DNA of 64,000 nucleotides, taken from positions 89,401,030 to 89,465,029 of the forward strand of contig NC_060246.1 in the NCBI RefSeq assembly GCF_921293095.1, written 5' to 3'. The notes under the pieces were generated by a model. It worked only from the letters and a program-made list of their open reading frames with translations, made no database searches and had not been told where the DNA came from. The translations under genes and the position numbers were made by a program. This document shows, one piece after another, positions 11,939-25,300 of this stretch (the stretch's first letter is position 1; every line of letters begins with the position of its first letter). Source of the stretch: Ischnura elegans. Taxonomy: Eukaryota > Arthropoda > Insecta > Odonata > Coenagrionidae.

Positions 11939-14307
11939 ATTCCAGCAGGACCAACAAAAAACGGAAAGTTCCTCAGCACAGTAGTTACCCCGGGAAGGAC
12001 TCTGGAGCCTTTTGAAGATGCAGAAATTCATGCGGAGCACGACGCAAATGAAGACCGAAACGGAACACGTGCTAGGTCGATAAAATATGTGTTTCCTGTT
12101 GGAAAAATCTTTTCCTTTCTCAACCGCACGACCCAGACCACAGTATGACCTAGGTGTCGTCATAATTATTCCATAGCGGAACTTATTCAAAAAGAATCGA
12201 CGCAGCGGGAATCGTATTAAATGCCATTGAACGAGGAGTCAGCACGGAACCTCCAAACCACAGTACAAATATTAGCTGTTCACTTGATGAGGTAGTATTT
12301 GCCATAGGTAATTTACGTGGGAAATGCATTCCTAAACTCACTGAAAAAAATTGCGGGGAAAAAATGTGAGGCTGATGGGAATGGTACGGAGGAGCGTTAT
12401 GCCATCCTTACCAATCTCACTCATGTACCCAGTTTAAAATCTCAAACGGAAAAAATTACCTCCAATCCCAGTTAACATAACTCACTGGTTCACTTAATCC
12501 ATATTTATTCTGATGGACGTGATAGGATAAGAGAAATAAGAGGAAAGATTTCACGTTATTCCAGGGAATCGGGTTCGGACACGTCGAAAAGGCATTTCGA
12601 CGACTGTTCTAGGGATCCCATGGAAGATGTAGTGCTGCTCTTACTAAACTTAATGGACAAATTTGTGACATCTTATGAGAGGGCTGAAAGAGCAGAGGAG
12701 ATTCCGTGCAGGGGCAAAAAAGACACCGCGGGTCAAGGAAACCATCTACATGAGGTAGTGAAATTTGTCGTCAAAGTGGTGAAACTTTCGACTTGGGCGC
12801 TGTCACTAGCCATGCCCCTGGCGACGGAAAAACAGGCATGCCCCGATAACATGTTTTACGGCTTAGAAAAATTATGGTAGACATCAATGAATTCCTCATA
12901 GGATTCGTCCGGCATAACGGAAATCAGCAGTCAACCTCCCTCATATCGAAGCGGGAATCAATGTATAACAAAACAGCAGATATGGTGACGGATATGCGTC
13001 GCCCTAGAACAGGGGTCTCCAAACTACGGCCCGCGGGCCCGATCCGGCCCGAGGAGGGTTTTCATCCGGCCCGCACACTCGTTTCAAGTAGCGCGCGATT
13101 CTCGCTCGTATAACTCTGTGAGACGCCGCTAGGAGCATTGCAGCGCTGTACTACACGTCAAAGTCGCCTTCAACTGTTCCTAAATAAGAAATACGCCACT
13201 GGATACCTCAGTAGACGTTGGAATCGAATACTTCAGTCATCGGCAAATTTGCTATCCGGCCCGCGGGGCGATTCGGAACTTGGAATGTGGCCCTCGTGGC
13301 CTAGTAAATTAGAGACCCCTGCCCTAGAAGGAGTGTGGCAAATGTGATTCGACAATCAGAGAGAAAGTTGAGGAAGAGCCTTTCGGTCTTTAAAACATCT
13401 CTCATATCTACCATGATAGCAATCGCACCCCACACTTTGGATTGGGTATGCCGTGTGAGAAATCTTTACCAAAGTATCACAAATGAAGCGTGTGAGATGG
13501 AGAAAAATGAAACCCCAAAGGAGAATGACTGCCCATATAATCCGTTGACCCAAAGCCTTAGAATTATATCGACAATGGTTGGCCAGGCCAGAAAAATGCT
13601 AAGTTTAGATGTACCATTTGCTGAAAAAGAGTAAGAATTAGACGCCTTATTGGACAATACTATACGTGTCATTATTCTTTCTAGCCAAATGTACAAAATG
13701 CTATGGTCCCTCATTCATATATTCCAAATGGGGAAACTTATTCAAGCAATTCCCTTACCAGGATATCTTTCGTCCTTTATAGATAAGGTAGCCAATTCCG
13801 AAGCGTTGTTTTTTTCAAGCAACCAGAAAACCTTCGAGTGCGTAGTTTCTGAAGTAGTGCGAAAATCTGTCGACAAATGCCGACAAATACAACTGATAGT
13901 GAAGGAGGGAGCACAGATGATGTCATAAGTGATGTGGTAAAAGATCGCCGCAGGCAAGAACAATTTTTTACAGGAGAAATCGGTATAAGTGGTCATCAAA
14001 TGAGCAAAAGAGAAAAATTCGTATACCCTCCCATAACACCGTTACTCATAAACCTGGTTTGAAGGATTACATAACATTACTAGGTAGGGATATTGAGAAT
14101 ACCAATAGAGATGGCGCCATTTTGGATCCTGGAATGGGATCTGGGATGTCGTGTTCTAGGTCTGAAATGGAACAGCCCGAATCAGACATAGTACCTATGC
14201 AAGAGGACACTTTTCATTTTCCCATAACTTGCTCCTATGAGCTAACATTTGTGGGCAGGGGTACAAATTCAATACGAAAACGTATAATCATGTACAAATT
14301 TCATTAA
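11939..14307 (+). pseudogene. Decayed long coding relic of unknown origin
   Basis: Six or more coding-like segments follow each other on the plus strand in changing frames: 11939-12145, 12193-12366, about 12330-12472, 12482-12880, 12874-13009, 13330-13928 (one in-frame stop at 13632), 13877-14060 and 14044-14307. Composition changes from AT-rich flank to protein-like sequence with acidic and coiled-coil character (for example YERAERAEEI, EIHAEHDANEDRNG, RSEMEQPESDIVPMQEDTF). A hAT MITE at 13010-13321 splits it; the flanking frames rejoin across one copy of the target duplication. I do not recognise the family. It could be an endogenous viral element, a gene of a large DNA transposon, or a dead cellular gene. 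Confidence 0.5.
13002..13329. mobile_element. hAT-type MITE (312 bp) with 8-bp target duplication
   Basis: The element runs 13010-13321, starting CAGGGGTCTCCAAACTACGG and ending TTAGAGACCCCTG, so the termini are inverted copies. The exact 8-bp direct repeat CCCTAGAA flanks it (13002-13009, 13322-13329), as expected of hAT transposition. The interior is GC-rich (GGCCCGCGGGCC). Non-autonomous; no transposase. Confidence 0.88.
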
Positions 14308-14330
14308 GAAACACTGTTCGTTCAGCTTAG

Positions 14331-15130
14331 TAGCCTACATACAGAACTAAGAGCAATCAAATGAGAATTGTCACAACCGCACTCTGTCTCCCCCACGTCA
14401 AAGAAGTCTTCTTATTTTTCGGTTATTCTTCCCTGGTGCAACTTTCGAAAAAAACTTTTATTTCGTTATCGTTTATGTCAACTCTATGATTCAAAACCCT
14501 TAGTTTGTAGTAATTTGATTTGAGTAAGTAGGAATATTCATCTGAAAATTTTCCTTTCAATAAAGAATGAGGCCGGCGAATTGAAGGATATGTGTAACAA
14601 TGAAGCTATATAATTATCTTACAATTAGTCTCAATGGCAAGATTGGTAGGCCAGTATTGGTTTTCATAGTAAATTTCAGGAATGAAATTTCCTCACCCAT
14701 TTTGACGTTAGTTTAGGTATCGATAAATGAATTACACTTCTGTTGAACATATATAGATGTGAACGAATTAATGAACAAAAAGTGATCAGTTACAATTGCT
14801 ATGAAAATTTCCGGATGCCACCGATGTGAAGCAAACATTTAGGCCGTTAATTCACTATATTGTATTTAAATATTTACAGAAAGATTATTATGAGTCCATT
14901 AGGTGAAAGATACTGCAAGCATTGGCGTATTCATTGAGTTTAAATAATAAAACTTGCCAAATATATCGTGTGGGATGATTCTGGATCAGATGCGTCTGGT
15001 CTTCTCAATACCGCAGTTCTGGTGCAAGTGAATTGTAATTGCTGTGGGCCTCTGCTTATATGGCATTTGGAACTACCGTGGACCCACCAAAGAGGGGAAA
15101 CTGGAAGGCGTCATTCCGCACGGATGTTTG
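14331..15130. other. Intergenic, nothing recognised
   Basis: AT-rich sequence between the decayed relic and a small tandem repeat. No splice-linked coding segment and no terminal inverted repeats were found by eye. Confidence 0.4.
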
Positions 15131-15135
15131 TATTA

Positions 15136-15181
15136 CCCATGTCTCACCCAGGTATCACTCATGTATCACCCATGTATCACG
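15136..15181 (+). repeat. Short tandem repeat, about 11-12 bp unit x 4
   Basis: Four degenerate units of the type CCCATGTATCA follow one another (CCCATGTCTCA, CCCAGGTATCA, CTCATGTATCA, CCCATGTATCA). Confidence 0.7.
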
Positions 15182-15394
15182 TGTCTTAACGGTCTTTTAA
15201 GAAAAAAACGTCGTATCATTGCTAATGTTGATGTGGGTGTTTGTTGACAATCGCGCGGAACTGCATCCGCTGTGACTATAATTGCTATTCACGCTTTTTT
15301 GTGCACGTGAAATTTTTTATTTGCGGAAATCCAATGCCGACGCATGTATGGTTGGACAAACATTCAGAGGTTAAGACTTTCGGTCCCTGGTCGT

Positions 15395-15482
15395 CGGCGT
15401 GTCCCAATGCATGCTCCCCTGTTAAACACCCTGGACGTGGCTCGCAGGTTATTATGTAGATGTAGCTGTAGATGTAATGTAA
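15395..15482 (-). repeat. LINE 3' tail fragment (copy d)
   Basis: Read on the minus strand, CTACATAATAACCTGCGAGC followed by CACGTCCAGGGTGTTTAACA matches the tail seen at 34040-34110. The far end carries TGTAGATGTAG repeats, a typical simple-sequence 3' terminus of a non-LTR retrotransposon. Confidence 0.5.
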
Positions 15483-16221
15483 TCGGCGCGGCGCCCGTGA
15501 GGCTCTCTCTGGCGCAGACTGTAGTCCAGCAGTACTGAACTTACGCGGCACATCCTACCCCCCTATATTTTGGGGTGATCGTGAGTTTCTCTTGATTAAA
15601 AATTCAGTCCTTACGTACCCACAATGGTGCATTAAAATTTAGCTTGCATGGAATAATCTTTCTTCTAACTTATGAATTCAAAATGTAAAAGAGTGCTGCA
15701 CATTGGCATCAAATTGGTTCCAACCGAGTTGTTTCAAATAGATACTAAAAATTTGCCCTACGACATTGACGTTGTTTCATTTTTCAAAGGCCATTCCTTC
15801 AACAAATCAGGAATTCAGCGGAATATATCTTACAAGTTCCAATTAGAACCCTTATTTACTTTACATCACGATGATTTTATATGCTTTTAGGCAATTTTCA
15901 GGTTTGCTAAATCTCTTTCCGTTATTCCCAAAAATACAAATGGTATTTGCAGGGCATCTGGACTTTGGCTATTGCAAAAGGAGAGGGGTAAATATCGGGT
16001 TCTCTAGCCCTACCGGATCAATCCGGCAGTCCATACAAAGATCGGAAATATATCAGATTCTACATCCAGGCAAGCAGTTGGTTTTGAGCCGTTATCATAG
16101 TCAATGAGGGGTTTTTCCCATCTCTCGACCAAGAATATTTGAGTTTTGAGGCCGCATGGTGAGAAAGGACTTCGAGAGATTACCATACGTATGCATATAC
16201 CTCTATAAAATCAAACTTATA

Positions 16222-16292
16222 CAATATCCCCTTTAAGCCGCCTCAACAGGTGTTTAGCGAGGATTACAAGGGCACCAGCCGTTAGCAAAAAT
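16222..16292 (+). repeat. LINE 3' tail fragment (copy a)
   Basis: CTTTAAGCCGCCTCAACAGG and TACAAGGGCACCAGCCGTTA match the same tail family as the copies at 33418-33480 and 34040-34110. Only the last 70 bases or so remain. Confidence 0.5.
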
Positions 16293-17699
16293 AGTAAAAG
16301 GGGCACCCATTTATTACGTGAGGAGAATTTGGTTTAAATTTTATCAAAAAAGAAGGGTGAAATCTTAGGACCACGATTGGTCCTATAAGATTGGTTAGAA
16401 ATTGCTGGATCGAAATACGAAACTTTTGATGTTTCGATCTCGCCATGGCGAATTAAAATTGATATTTTTCTTCAGAAAACCATTTGATTTTTGCAATGAT
16501 GTTCTCGTTGTTATGGATACTCTTAATTTTGAATTCAACACAGATGATTAGCGTTTGTTCAGGTTATATAAAAGGCTAATCTCTTACATAATGGCAATGA
16601 GTTCCCATTAATACTGTTAAATCATGAAATTGCAATGAAAGGATCTTACGAGAATATGCAGTTACTTTTAGAAAAAAATCACTATCAAAAATATAAATGG
16701 AAAATTTGAGGCCACTTAAAAGTAATTGCAATTTAATTAGGATTACAGCTTGGTTATACGAAATGTTGTTTCTTCATTTGCGAGTGGGATATAAGAGACA
16801 GAAAAAATTATTACTTGAAAGAAAAATTGTCCGGAACATAAAGAACTCGTTCCTGGATCCAAAAATGTCCTTTGTCAGCCTTTGGTCGATCCAAAAATAT
16901 TCTTTTTCCACATCGGCATATTAAATAAGGACTTTTTTCAATTTTGTGAAAGCCATGGACAAAAATGGTGCTGATTTTACTTATTTGAAACAAAAATTCC
17001 TTCAATTAAGTGAGGCAAAGGTCAAAGAAGGAATTTGTATTGGGCCATAGATTAGGGAAGCGCTGAAGGATTCGGAATTTCAACAGCAATTGAGGTCAAC
17101 GGAAAAAAGCGCGTGGAACGCATTCAGAAATGTATCTGAGCATTCTTTAGAAAATATCATGGCTGAAAATTATCATGATCTGGTGGCTAATCCAATTAAA
17201 TTATACCAAAATATGGTCTGGAATATGAATTTAAAAATTTATTTTCTCGACTCACACCTTGCTTTTTCCACCAAAACTCAGCGCTGTTAGAAATGAACAC
17301 AGTGAGCGTTTCGACCAAGATATTTTACATTCGGAGAAATAGTACCAAGGAAATTTCAGCAACATGTTAGCAGATTACTGATTGACACTGAATAGGGACT
17401 TACCAGGTGCTAAATATACGAGAAAATACTATGAAAGTATCATTTTTTCACATTTTTTAAAATCACGATTTATTTGTTTAAATATCCTTGAACACTTATT
17501 TGATTCGGTTGTCCTAAAGGAATTAGACGCGATAGAAAACATCTGAGCACAGATTTGGAATTAGGACGAAAAGCATCTCTAGGATCACCCAACAACATCT
17601 CTAGGACAGAAAAAAGTTTTTTTGTTGACCAGTGTATTTAGAGTAATTCCTGATGCTCAAAATCGCTCCTCGCTAATGCTGCCTTGCAGATTACGTATA

Positions 17700-18060
17700 G
17701 CGAACATTTATCTCGTAAATTTTCAGAGAGGATAAAATGAGGAAGTGAAGATGGCCTTTAAATGAATTTTATTACGAGTGCAAGAGTAGGTGCAAAAAAG
17801 GAGCGGAAATGTGGGTTAGAGGGATATAGCGGGTAAAAGGAAGGCACTAAATTCCTAAGGATATCGAATGCGCCAACATTCCAGAGAGGAGAACATAATT
17901 CGTTCGAGCCTCGGTCTGAGGCAGGCAAATTCACCGCCACGACCTTGGTGGCTGAAAAAAGACCGTACTTGAATTTCCCTCATCTCATTCCAAGGATATA
18001 TACCGTTAGAAAGAGAGTCCATTCTCCTGCGAAGCGATGGTGGCGGCACAAACTCTATTG
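17700..18060 (-). repeat. SINE-like segment
   Basis: On the minus strand GTGGCGGTGAATTTGCCTGC then CTCAGACCGAGGCTCGAACG resembles the A-box to B-box part of a tRNA-derived SINE. Two overlapping short ORFs here are not believable genes. Boundaries are uncertain. Confidence 0.3.
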
Positions 18061-19170
18061 GGATACTTTTCCCCCATAGTACATAGATCGATTATGTTTG
18101 TGACTAAGTAATGCTTTTAGATCAAGAGTTTTGATGTGAATACAGTGCCTTTAATGATTGCTGTAGTCTCTACCCAGGATCATGACTCCGCTATACTCTG
18201 AAATGGGAAATGAGTCCGATATCAAAAGTTATGTGGTGGAGATGGATGGCAAGTATGTGAGAAAATTGATCACAATCCTGACTAAATGCCGAAAATAACA
18301 TTCATTTAGAATCCATAAAAACTGTTTTAATAATTATTCTCTCCCACTAGACTTGAGGCTCCAGTAATCTATAAAATGAAATTTTGTCTTGGAAATTATC
18401 ATTTCGTAGAGTATTTGGCTCTAATCGAAGGCAAAATTTACAGATATGACCTTTATTCTACGTTATCAGATTTCAGTTTCAACTGTTAATCTACAATTTA
18501 TCCTCCTAATTTCAAGCCTTAAAGATTGCAAATCCTAATTATTGTTGTAAATAATACTTGACATTTTATAGGACACGTGCTTTAATGCTAATAACGATAC
18601 CATTCATACAACTTATAATGGAAAGCCATTCTCGTTTACTTAAAATTATCTTTAATATGACTTATTAATCAATTAATTAATTTGACTTATCTCACCGAGT
18701 ATATGTTGTTATACGTTGGTAAACGCTTGTTTAATTACAATTTATCCGATTTCTGTAATCTGGAAACATTACCTACAGTTACAATCTAAGTTTTTTGTTT
18801 AAGACGCTATTTTCTCCTTTTTCTGTTGTTTCGTTGTGTCGGATTTAACCCTGTTTCACTCGTCAGATTTTCCATATAAAATATAATTTTCTATTCTCAA
18901 ACAGAACTTTGCCACCCTCTGTCAATCCTTGCTGCTATCGTCGTGGCGCTGTTGATTTAGTCGAAAAATTGCATTTAGAGATGAAATATGGTGGAATTCA
19001 TTCCAGAAATGATTTTTTCCCTTTCTGATAAATTCTGTTGAACGACCATGAACTGCGTCAATAGAAGACGTTCATTCATGATCCGTTTCGTAATACCTTG
19101 GAAAATTCGTGTCATCATGATTTTCATTCCTTATGCTACGAATCAGAAGTTAAAGGGTGAGTTTGAGTAC
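18061..19170. other. Intergenic 3' flank of APN-B, nothing recognised
   Basis: AT-rich stretch downstream of the gene B polyadenylation signal. No coding, RNA or mobile-element signature seen. Confidence 0.4.
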
Positions 19171-19171
19171 T

Positions 19172-19177
19172 TTTATT
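19172..19177 (-). terminator. Polyadenylation signal of APN-B
   Basis: AATAAA on the minus strand (TTTATT on plus), 37 bases after the gene B stop codon. It is the first canonical signal after the stop, implying a very short 3' untranslated region. Confidence 0.6.
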
Positions 19178-19213
19178 GGTTTTCATGTGGGGTTACATTA
19201 CAGTCTTTTCTTA

Positions 19214-19363
19214 TTATGAATACTCCTCTCTTAACCAAGCCTCGATGAAAGGAACGTAAATAGTATTCCATTTCATATTGCTGTCGATTAGCAGCAGAGA
19301 TTGTTGGATTGCTCTTTCAGCGCTCACCATGTCGCTCACAATGGTACTCAGGAAATTTTTCAT
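19214..19363 (-). CDS. APN-B exon 14 (stop)
   Basis: 150 nt, residues 891-939 and TAA (19214-19216). Starts [20 protein letters not shown] and ends [20 protein letters not shown] plus S. No hydrophobic tail and no Ser/Thr-rich stalk. Acceptor CTTTTACAG. Confidence 0.92.
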   Translation of the reverse strand: MKNFLSTIVSDMVSAERAIQQSLLLIDSNMKWNTIYVPFIEAWLREEYS

Positions 19364-22300
19364 CTGTAAAAGTTTATCAATACATTTTATTTATAAAATT
19401 TCATTTCAGGAATCGTTGAAATGAATAATTTTATATATTAGTTGGATATAAATGTATTTTTTTAAAAGATATTTAGATGCAGGAAATGCTTGGTTTATAG
19501 TAATAATATTATTAACGTCTCTAATTTTAACATTATTTTATATTCTTTCTAATTTTTAGATAAATAAATTGAATCCTTTCGGAAATAAAGTTTTATTTGA
19601 GACGTTATTGTTTTGGTGCTCTAATAGTGTCCCATGCGTAACGCATTAAGAGTCAAAGAGTTACCCATACTATAGCAGCCATTCAATGTATATATAAGCA
19701 AATGCCATAAAAACACATTGATTTTTCGTGCGTAAGTCATTTACCTACCTTGGTTGCCTGCTGTGGGGAAGATATTCGATTAGATAGTGATTTTAAGAGG
19801 CCGCCTACAGATGCCGTGCCAAGCCTTGAAAGAAAATTATTTTTACCGTCAGTCCAACAGCCGTAATTTTTGTTGATTGTCTTGAAATAAATTGTAAAAG
19901 TTATTCTTCTTAGCATATAACAAAATAACTCAAGAAGTTCAAATTTATTAAGATATTAAATGCATGTTGATTACTAGCAGCTTACTTTTCGTTGATACTG
20001 AGATATTTTATTATTACATGAATCAATTTAAGCCAATCACGATTTAATGGTATAAGAGATAAAGATTTCACAAACTTTTAAGAGAAAACAGATTATTCAG
20101 GCTATATAAATAACTTTTGAGTTTACAACTTTAAAATAGTTTTTCCGTATTTTTCGCATAATTTACTAAACTTTCCTCATTTAGCAACATTTATTGAGTT
20201 ATTGGCTAGGATTTACTCACCCGCCCTTGACTTTTTCGAAATTTCTGATCAAATACTCCAGAGCTACCTCCAGGCCATCTGGTGAGTTGAAAACCGCTGC
20301 AAAGACGCTTGTTTTCTCATGTTGTCTTATACCAGAGTCACTGTCACAAGCCATGCCGAGAAACCTGCAAAATCAACATTTAACTTTTATCAATTCAGAG
20401 GAACAATTTGCGGTTTAAGCTCATTCTTGCTTTAAAAAAGTAGGCGATTGGGTAGTTCATGGCAATTAGCAATGACAGAATGGCATGAAATGAAAAAATT
20501 GGTAGCGGGAGAAATTTAAAGCTCTTATCACAATAATATTTTCAAGTGAAACATATGATAGATGGTATTAGGGAAAAATCGTACTATTTTGAAAGTAAAT
20601 TTAAAAGTAGAGCCAAGATGAAGAAGAAATTGCAATTTTTTGTGTACGTTAATTCGTTTGCGCTCTACTATAAAAGCCATATGGAAAAAGAAAATTAGAT
20701 TTTAATGACAAAGATGTTGACATTTTGTGTATTTTCCGCGTAGACTGATTTAATGACATGTTATCTAGGAATGAGTATATTGTCCATTATCTGAATGCTT
20801 TTTCGGTGAAGTTTATTAATCTCACGTTCAACTCCACTCACGAATGTGACAGAATAACATTAACTCTCAGTTTAGAATACATATCATCAATGAAGTATTT
20901 ATTTAAGGTAAACCATCTCATACTCGAGGAAAGTCTTGGAGTATAATTAGGTATGTAGCCAAGAATGGGATAGGTGTTTCACATCATTAAGTGTTTTCCC
21001 ATCTATTTAGAGCTTACATTGAAATGCGAAAGTAAATTTTTCTATTTTATTATAATTATATTCGGCTGACCTTTCCAGGATATTTTTATCCTTGCTGCAT
21101 CCCAATGCTCCAATGATGATAGCTTGCTCTGTAGCCACGGTTGAGCTCAAGTATTTATTCCATAGAAAATCCCAATCTTCTTTGTCGCCCGATGAAATGC
21201 CATGGCAGTAAACAGTCCCTTTTATATTTGGAGGTACTCTGAAAAAATATCACTTATATCACATTCTAGTTTTATGAATTTCTGTATGTTAAGCAATTAA
21301 TTTTTGCATAAAAATAAATTTTGCGTTGCCCATTATCTCGCAGAAAGATGTTTGATTTTAGTTATTAATTCATCTTGATCTACGGTATAAAGAAGTAATT
21401 TTATGGTTGATATGACCAGAAACTGCTACGTCTGACAAGCACGAGTAGAAGAATTTGTACGTGAAAGACGATGAAGAGCTAGATTGAGAATTTTTTATGC
21501 AGGAAGAACCATTATTTAAATTCTAAGAATAGCACTCCACGATCTTGAGCCTTTCAGCTATCCTTCAACTAAGTTAATACCAAAGCTGGATGAAAATGTG
21601 GTATTTGAACGCAGGGGCGCATCCAGGATTTTTCCTGAGGGGGCACAAGTGTCTGACAGCCAAACGTCATCTCATATTTAAGATTAAAAACAACATGCAG
21701 CAATTGATATACGAACTGTTCTCTTCATTTTAATCTAAAAGTTATTAATGTGAAAACAGCGGCGTAACTAGGAATATGCTTTGGGGGGATGAGATGGCGT
21801 GGGGTGGCGACTCTCCTCTCCCCTCTTGGAGGGTTCGGGAAAACTTTTAAAAAAATGACATGCCAGGAAATACATTTCACATCATTTTGGCACTAAAAAA
21901 TTAACTTTAAGCAGATACAGTTATTATAAGTGAAAACTAGACAATGGTTTTGAATATTTTTTTATTCCTCTGAGGTTTTTGGGGGGGGGGGGATTGTAAT
22001 ATAACTATCTTTAATATTCTTTAGTGGAGAAATTCTATTCATTTATAATTGTACATATCTAGTTTTTTAAGAAATAAATTAAATTTAGCCCCAAAATTTA
22101 CTTTTTTCTTTTTGATAATTTATTTTTTGGGTTAAAATTAACAGGGGATAAGCTCTATTTTTTACTATAATTACTTTAATTTTATGAATTTAGTAGGACT
22201 AAAATCAACCATCTTTAAAATTACGTTATAGTCTCAATCAGTACCCAATCTATCCCCCTCATCCCCCCCATAGTTACGTCACTGTATGAGAATATTAATA

Positions 22301-25300
22301 AGTTACATGTATCATAACGACAGTTTTCGAGCTCCTTTCCCATTTGGGCGACGCTTTCTCCTGAGCTTTGACTAGCGAATCACCGAATAGAACTAGAAAA
22401 AGATAGAGAACTAGAATACGAATAGATCTACAAATCTATCTTCTTGACTTGGGTTCAAGGCTTAAATGATTGCGGTACCGTGGTACACAAATTAAACGAA
22501 CAAAATGAAAACGATACTTAAAAAACTTGTTAATATTGAATAGCGTCTGGAGGGATTAATATTTTAAGCTACACGTTCTCCCTCACCCCCCCTGAATCAG
22601 ACTATTTCTGAGCGTGTGCGGAATTACCGAATTATTAGAAGAGTAAGAGAAAAGAAAAGCATTTCAAAAACTTTAGGCAAAAGACGGGGCAATCCATTCG
22701 CCCGCATCATTAGACAGAATGGTCTAACGAAAATTATCGTTGAAGGAGAGGTGAGCGGGATGAATATAGAGGAATTCCTCGGGTGAGATACTTAAGGCCT
22801 GTTTACACGGTACATTAACACGTACGGGTTAATGTCTAAATGTATGAACGCGAGAATGAACGTCAAAATGCACCGTGTAACCACCCAACTTGCGAATGCA
22901 TGCACAGAAAATAGAACCTGTTCTAATTTGGTTTATGCATTCGTACATGTTCCGTTCCGGTCCACAAAAATCATTCACGCAAACGTACCTTAACTCGTAC
23001 GTGTTAATGTATCGTGTAAACAGGCCTTTAGAGTAGGTGATGAAAGAGTTAAAGCATACTAGTTATGTAAATATTAATATACTATATGACTGAAGGATCA
23101 TGTGAAGAACAGCGTAATACTAATACTCGGATTGCTTACTGATGGTGAAGATAGATATCTTCATCTTAAAGCATTAAAATTTATTCGCAGAACTAAGTTT
23201 TAATACAAATAATGGTTTTTCTTCAACATTCGTAAAATTTAGCCATCTGTAGTAAATCTCAAACGATCAAGGAGTATACAAGCAAGTCAGGTACTTTATT
23301 GAGCTACTTGGTTGAATTTATCTCTATCTAAAAATTGAAACCATATTGAACTATGTTAATATGGAAGTTCACTTAGTTTTATAGTTTCAAACAAACCTGT
23401 CGATTTTCCCAAGTTTCCAATCAGCAAATATCTTATGGGCCTCTTCCACACATTCCTCGTTCTTGTATTTGCACGCCCATGGCAAGAGCATTGAACGACT
23501 GAGGAGAGCCAAGTGGTCATCTTGCGGAGAGTCGGTGAAATTCAAGCTTTGGTAATATTTCAACATTAGGTGTGACATCAACATCTGTAATAAAATCATA
23601 TAAGTTATACGCATTTTTATGACTCCTAATTGTTTTCTGTCATTCCATGTTTACGCTCTTAAATATCAAAATACTTCTTACGTATTTGCATTATGGACTC
23701 AGTCTTCCAAATATTTCATGCACCAGAGATTTTTCTTTTGTGCGTGATTAAAGAAAGATAATTCATTTTATCAATAACAAGATATATTAATAATAAGGCA
23801 CATAATCCTCCGTGAAAATCACATAGATTGTCAAAGTTATGGTCGGTAGTGGAGCTTTATATTAAAGAGTGGAAATTTCCATTTGTTGTTTATATTTTAT
23901 CAAAGATGTATCGCATTTCCACCACGTCAAGCCTGTTAAGATTTCATACTAATTCATTTTTCCACAGCAACATGATCAAGCATGTTAGTTATAATTAATT
24001 GTTTACTAAAATAAAAAAAACGTTTCATATTAATGGATGGCCCGAGATAACTGTAATTTAATTTCCGATTAATTCTCGATTTTTAAAATTACTGCATTTT
24101 CTGTCGATCGGCCATCAATATAAATTTGAATCTATATTTACCCGTTTTTTTCCTATATGTAGTTAATTTGAAAGATGCAATGGTTCTTACTTTGAATCTT
24201 GGGTATTCCTCGGAGTATTTTAAACGGGAATCCAAGAAAGCCAGGGAAGGGTAGAGGGAATACCATGGTATGAAATCTGTCTCCTGTTCCATGTAACGGA
24301 TGAGGTTGAGAGCGACTGAATATCGGAGGAGACCCCCTCTCGCCAAGTTGAGGGAGTCGTCAATCAGCTGAGCCCTGTTCACCGGGTGAACTTTGTGGAA
24401 ATCTTTCCCGAGCATGAAGTTGGTGATTAGTTTCCAATTATGTTCATCGTAATTAACTCTGTAATAACCTGCAATAATTAAGGTTTTGAAACAAATACTT
24501 GTAGTCAAATAACTAAATAGCTTCCATTAGTACCATTATGCCAACATTTTGGTACACATTCCTCGTGTGATTGCGTAGCGAATTTTAATTTATATTTCTC
24601 CATAAAACTTTGTTTGAATTCTATAAAGCTTTGAATATATTCTCGTTTCAATATTAATCAACTGAAGAAAGCAAAGTAGAAGACTTCGAATCAAATGTTT
24701 TTATTGGACAGGGTGAGTTGTGAAGTAGAAAAACAAGCAGTAGATTCCTCACCCAAATTTTTTAGGTAATGGTGTTGCCTAGTAAAAAAAAACTGGAATC
24801 CAAGGGAGAGTTCTTTTCATCACTTTAATTCATTGCTATTCAATACCTCTGGAGACTGCGTTCTATCTTTGGCACTTTTTTATTTACTCCTTGTCATTAA
24901 TTTCTCTTCCCGACATCGTTAGAAAGCTAAACTTAACCTGTTAACTAAACGTACCTGAACCTTGAATGTTGAACATTACCCAATCTTCGTCAACCAATCC
25001 TTTAATTTCATGATGAACCCCATGCTCGGATAACCAGATATTTGGCGTGGTCTTTGCGAAATCCATGGTGGAACCAGTGGTGAAAGTTAGCGGTATCCAC
25101 CAAATTATCTTGTTGTCCTTGAATGCTTCATCTAATACGAACCTCGCCTGGGAATAAATTGATACGTTACAAGGGATTCTTCCAAAATCAGCTAAAGTAG
25201 AAAATTTGTCAGATGGAAAATGTTATAGGCAGAGTATATAACAAAAGTATGTATTCTAAGAAGCTCTAACACGTGTGTTGAATATTTCTCAGCCAATTGG

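Noticed and set aside
15136-15181. CRISPR-like array
   Set aside because: Contiguous 11-12 bp units without spacers in a eukaryotic context; a simple tandem repeat.
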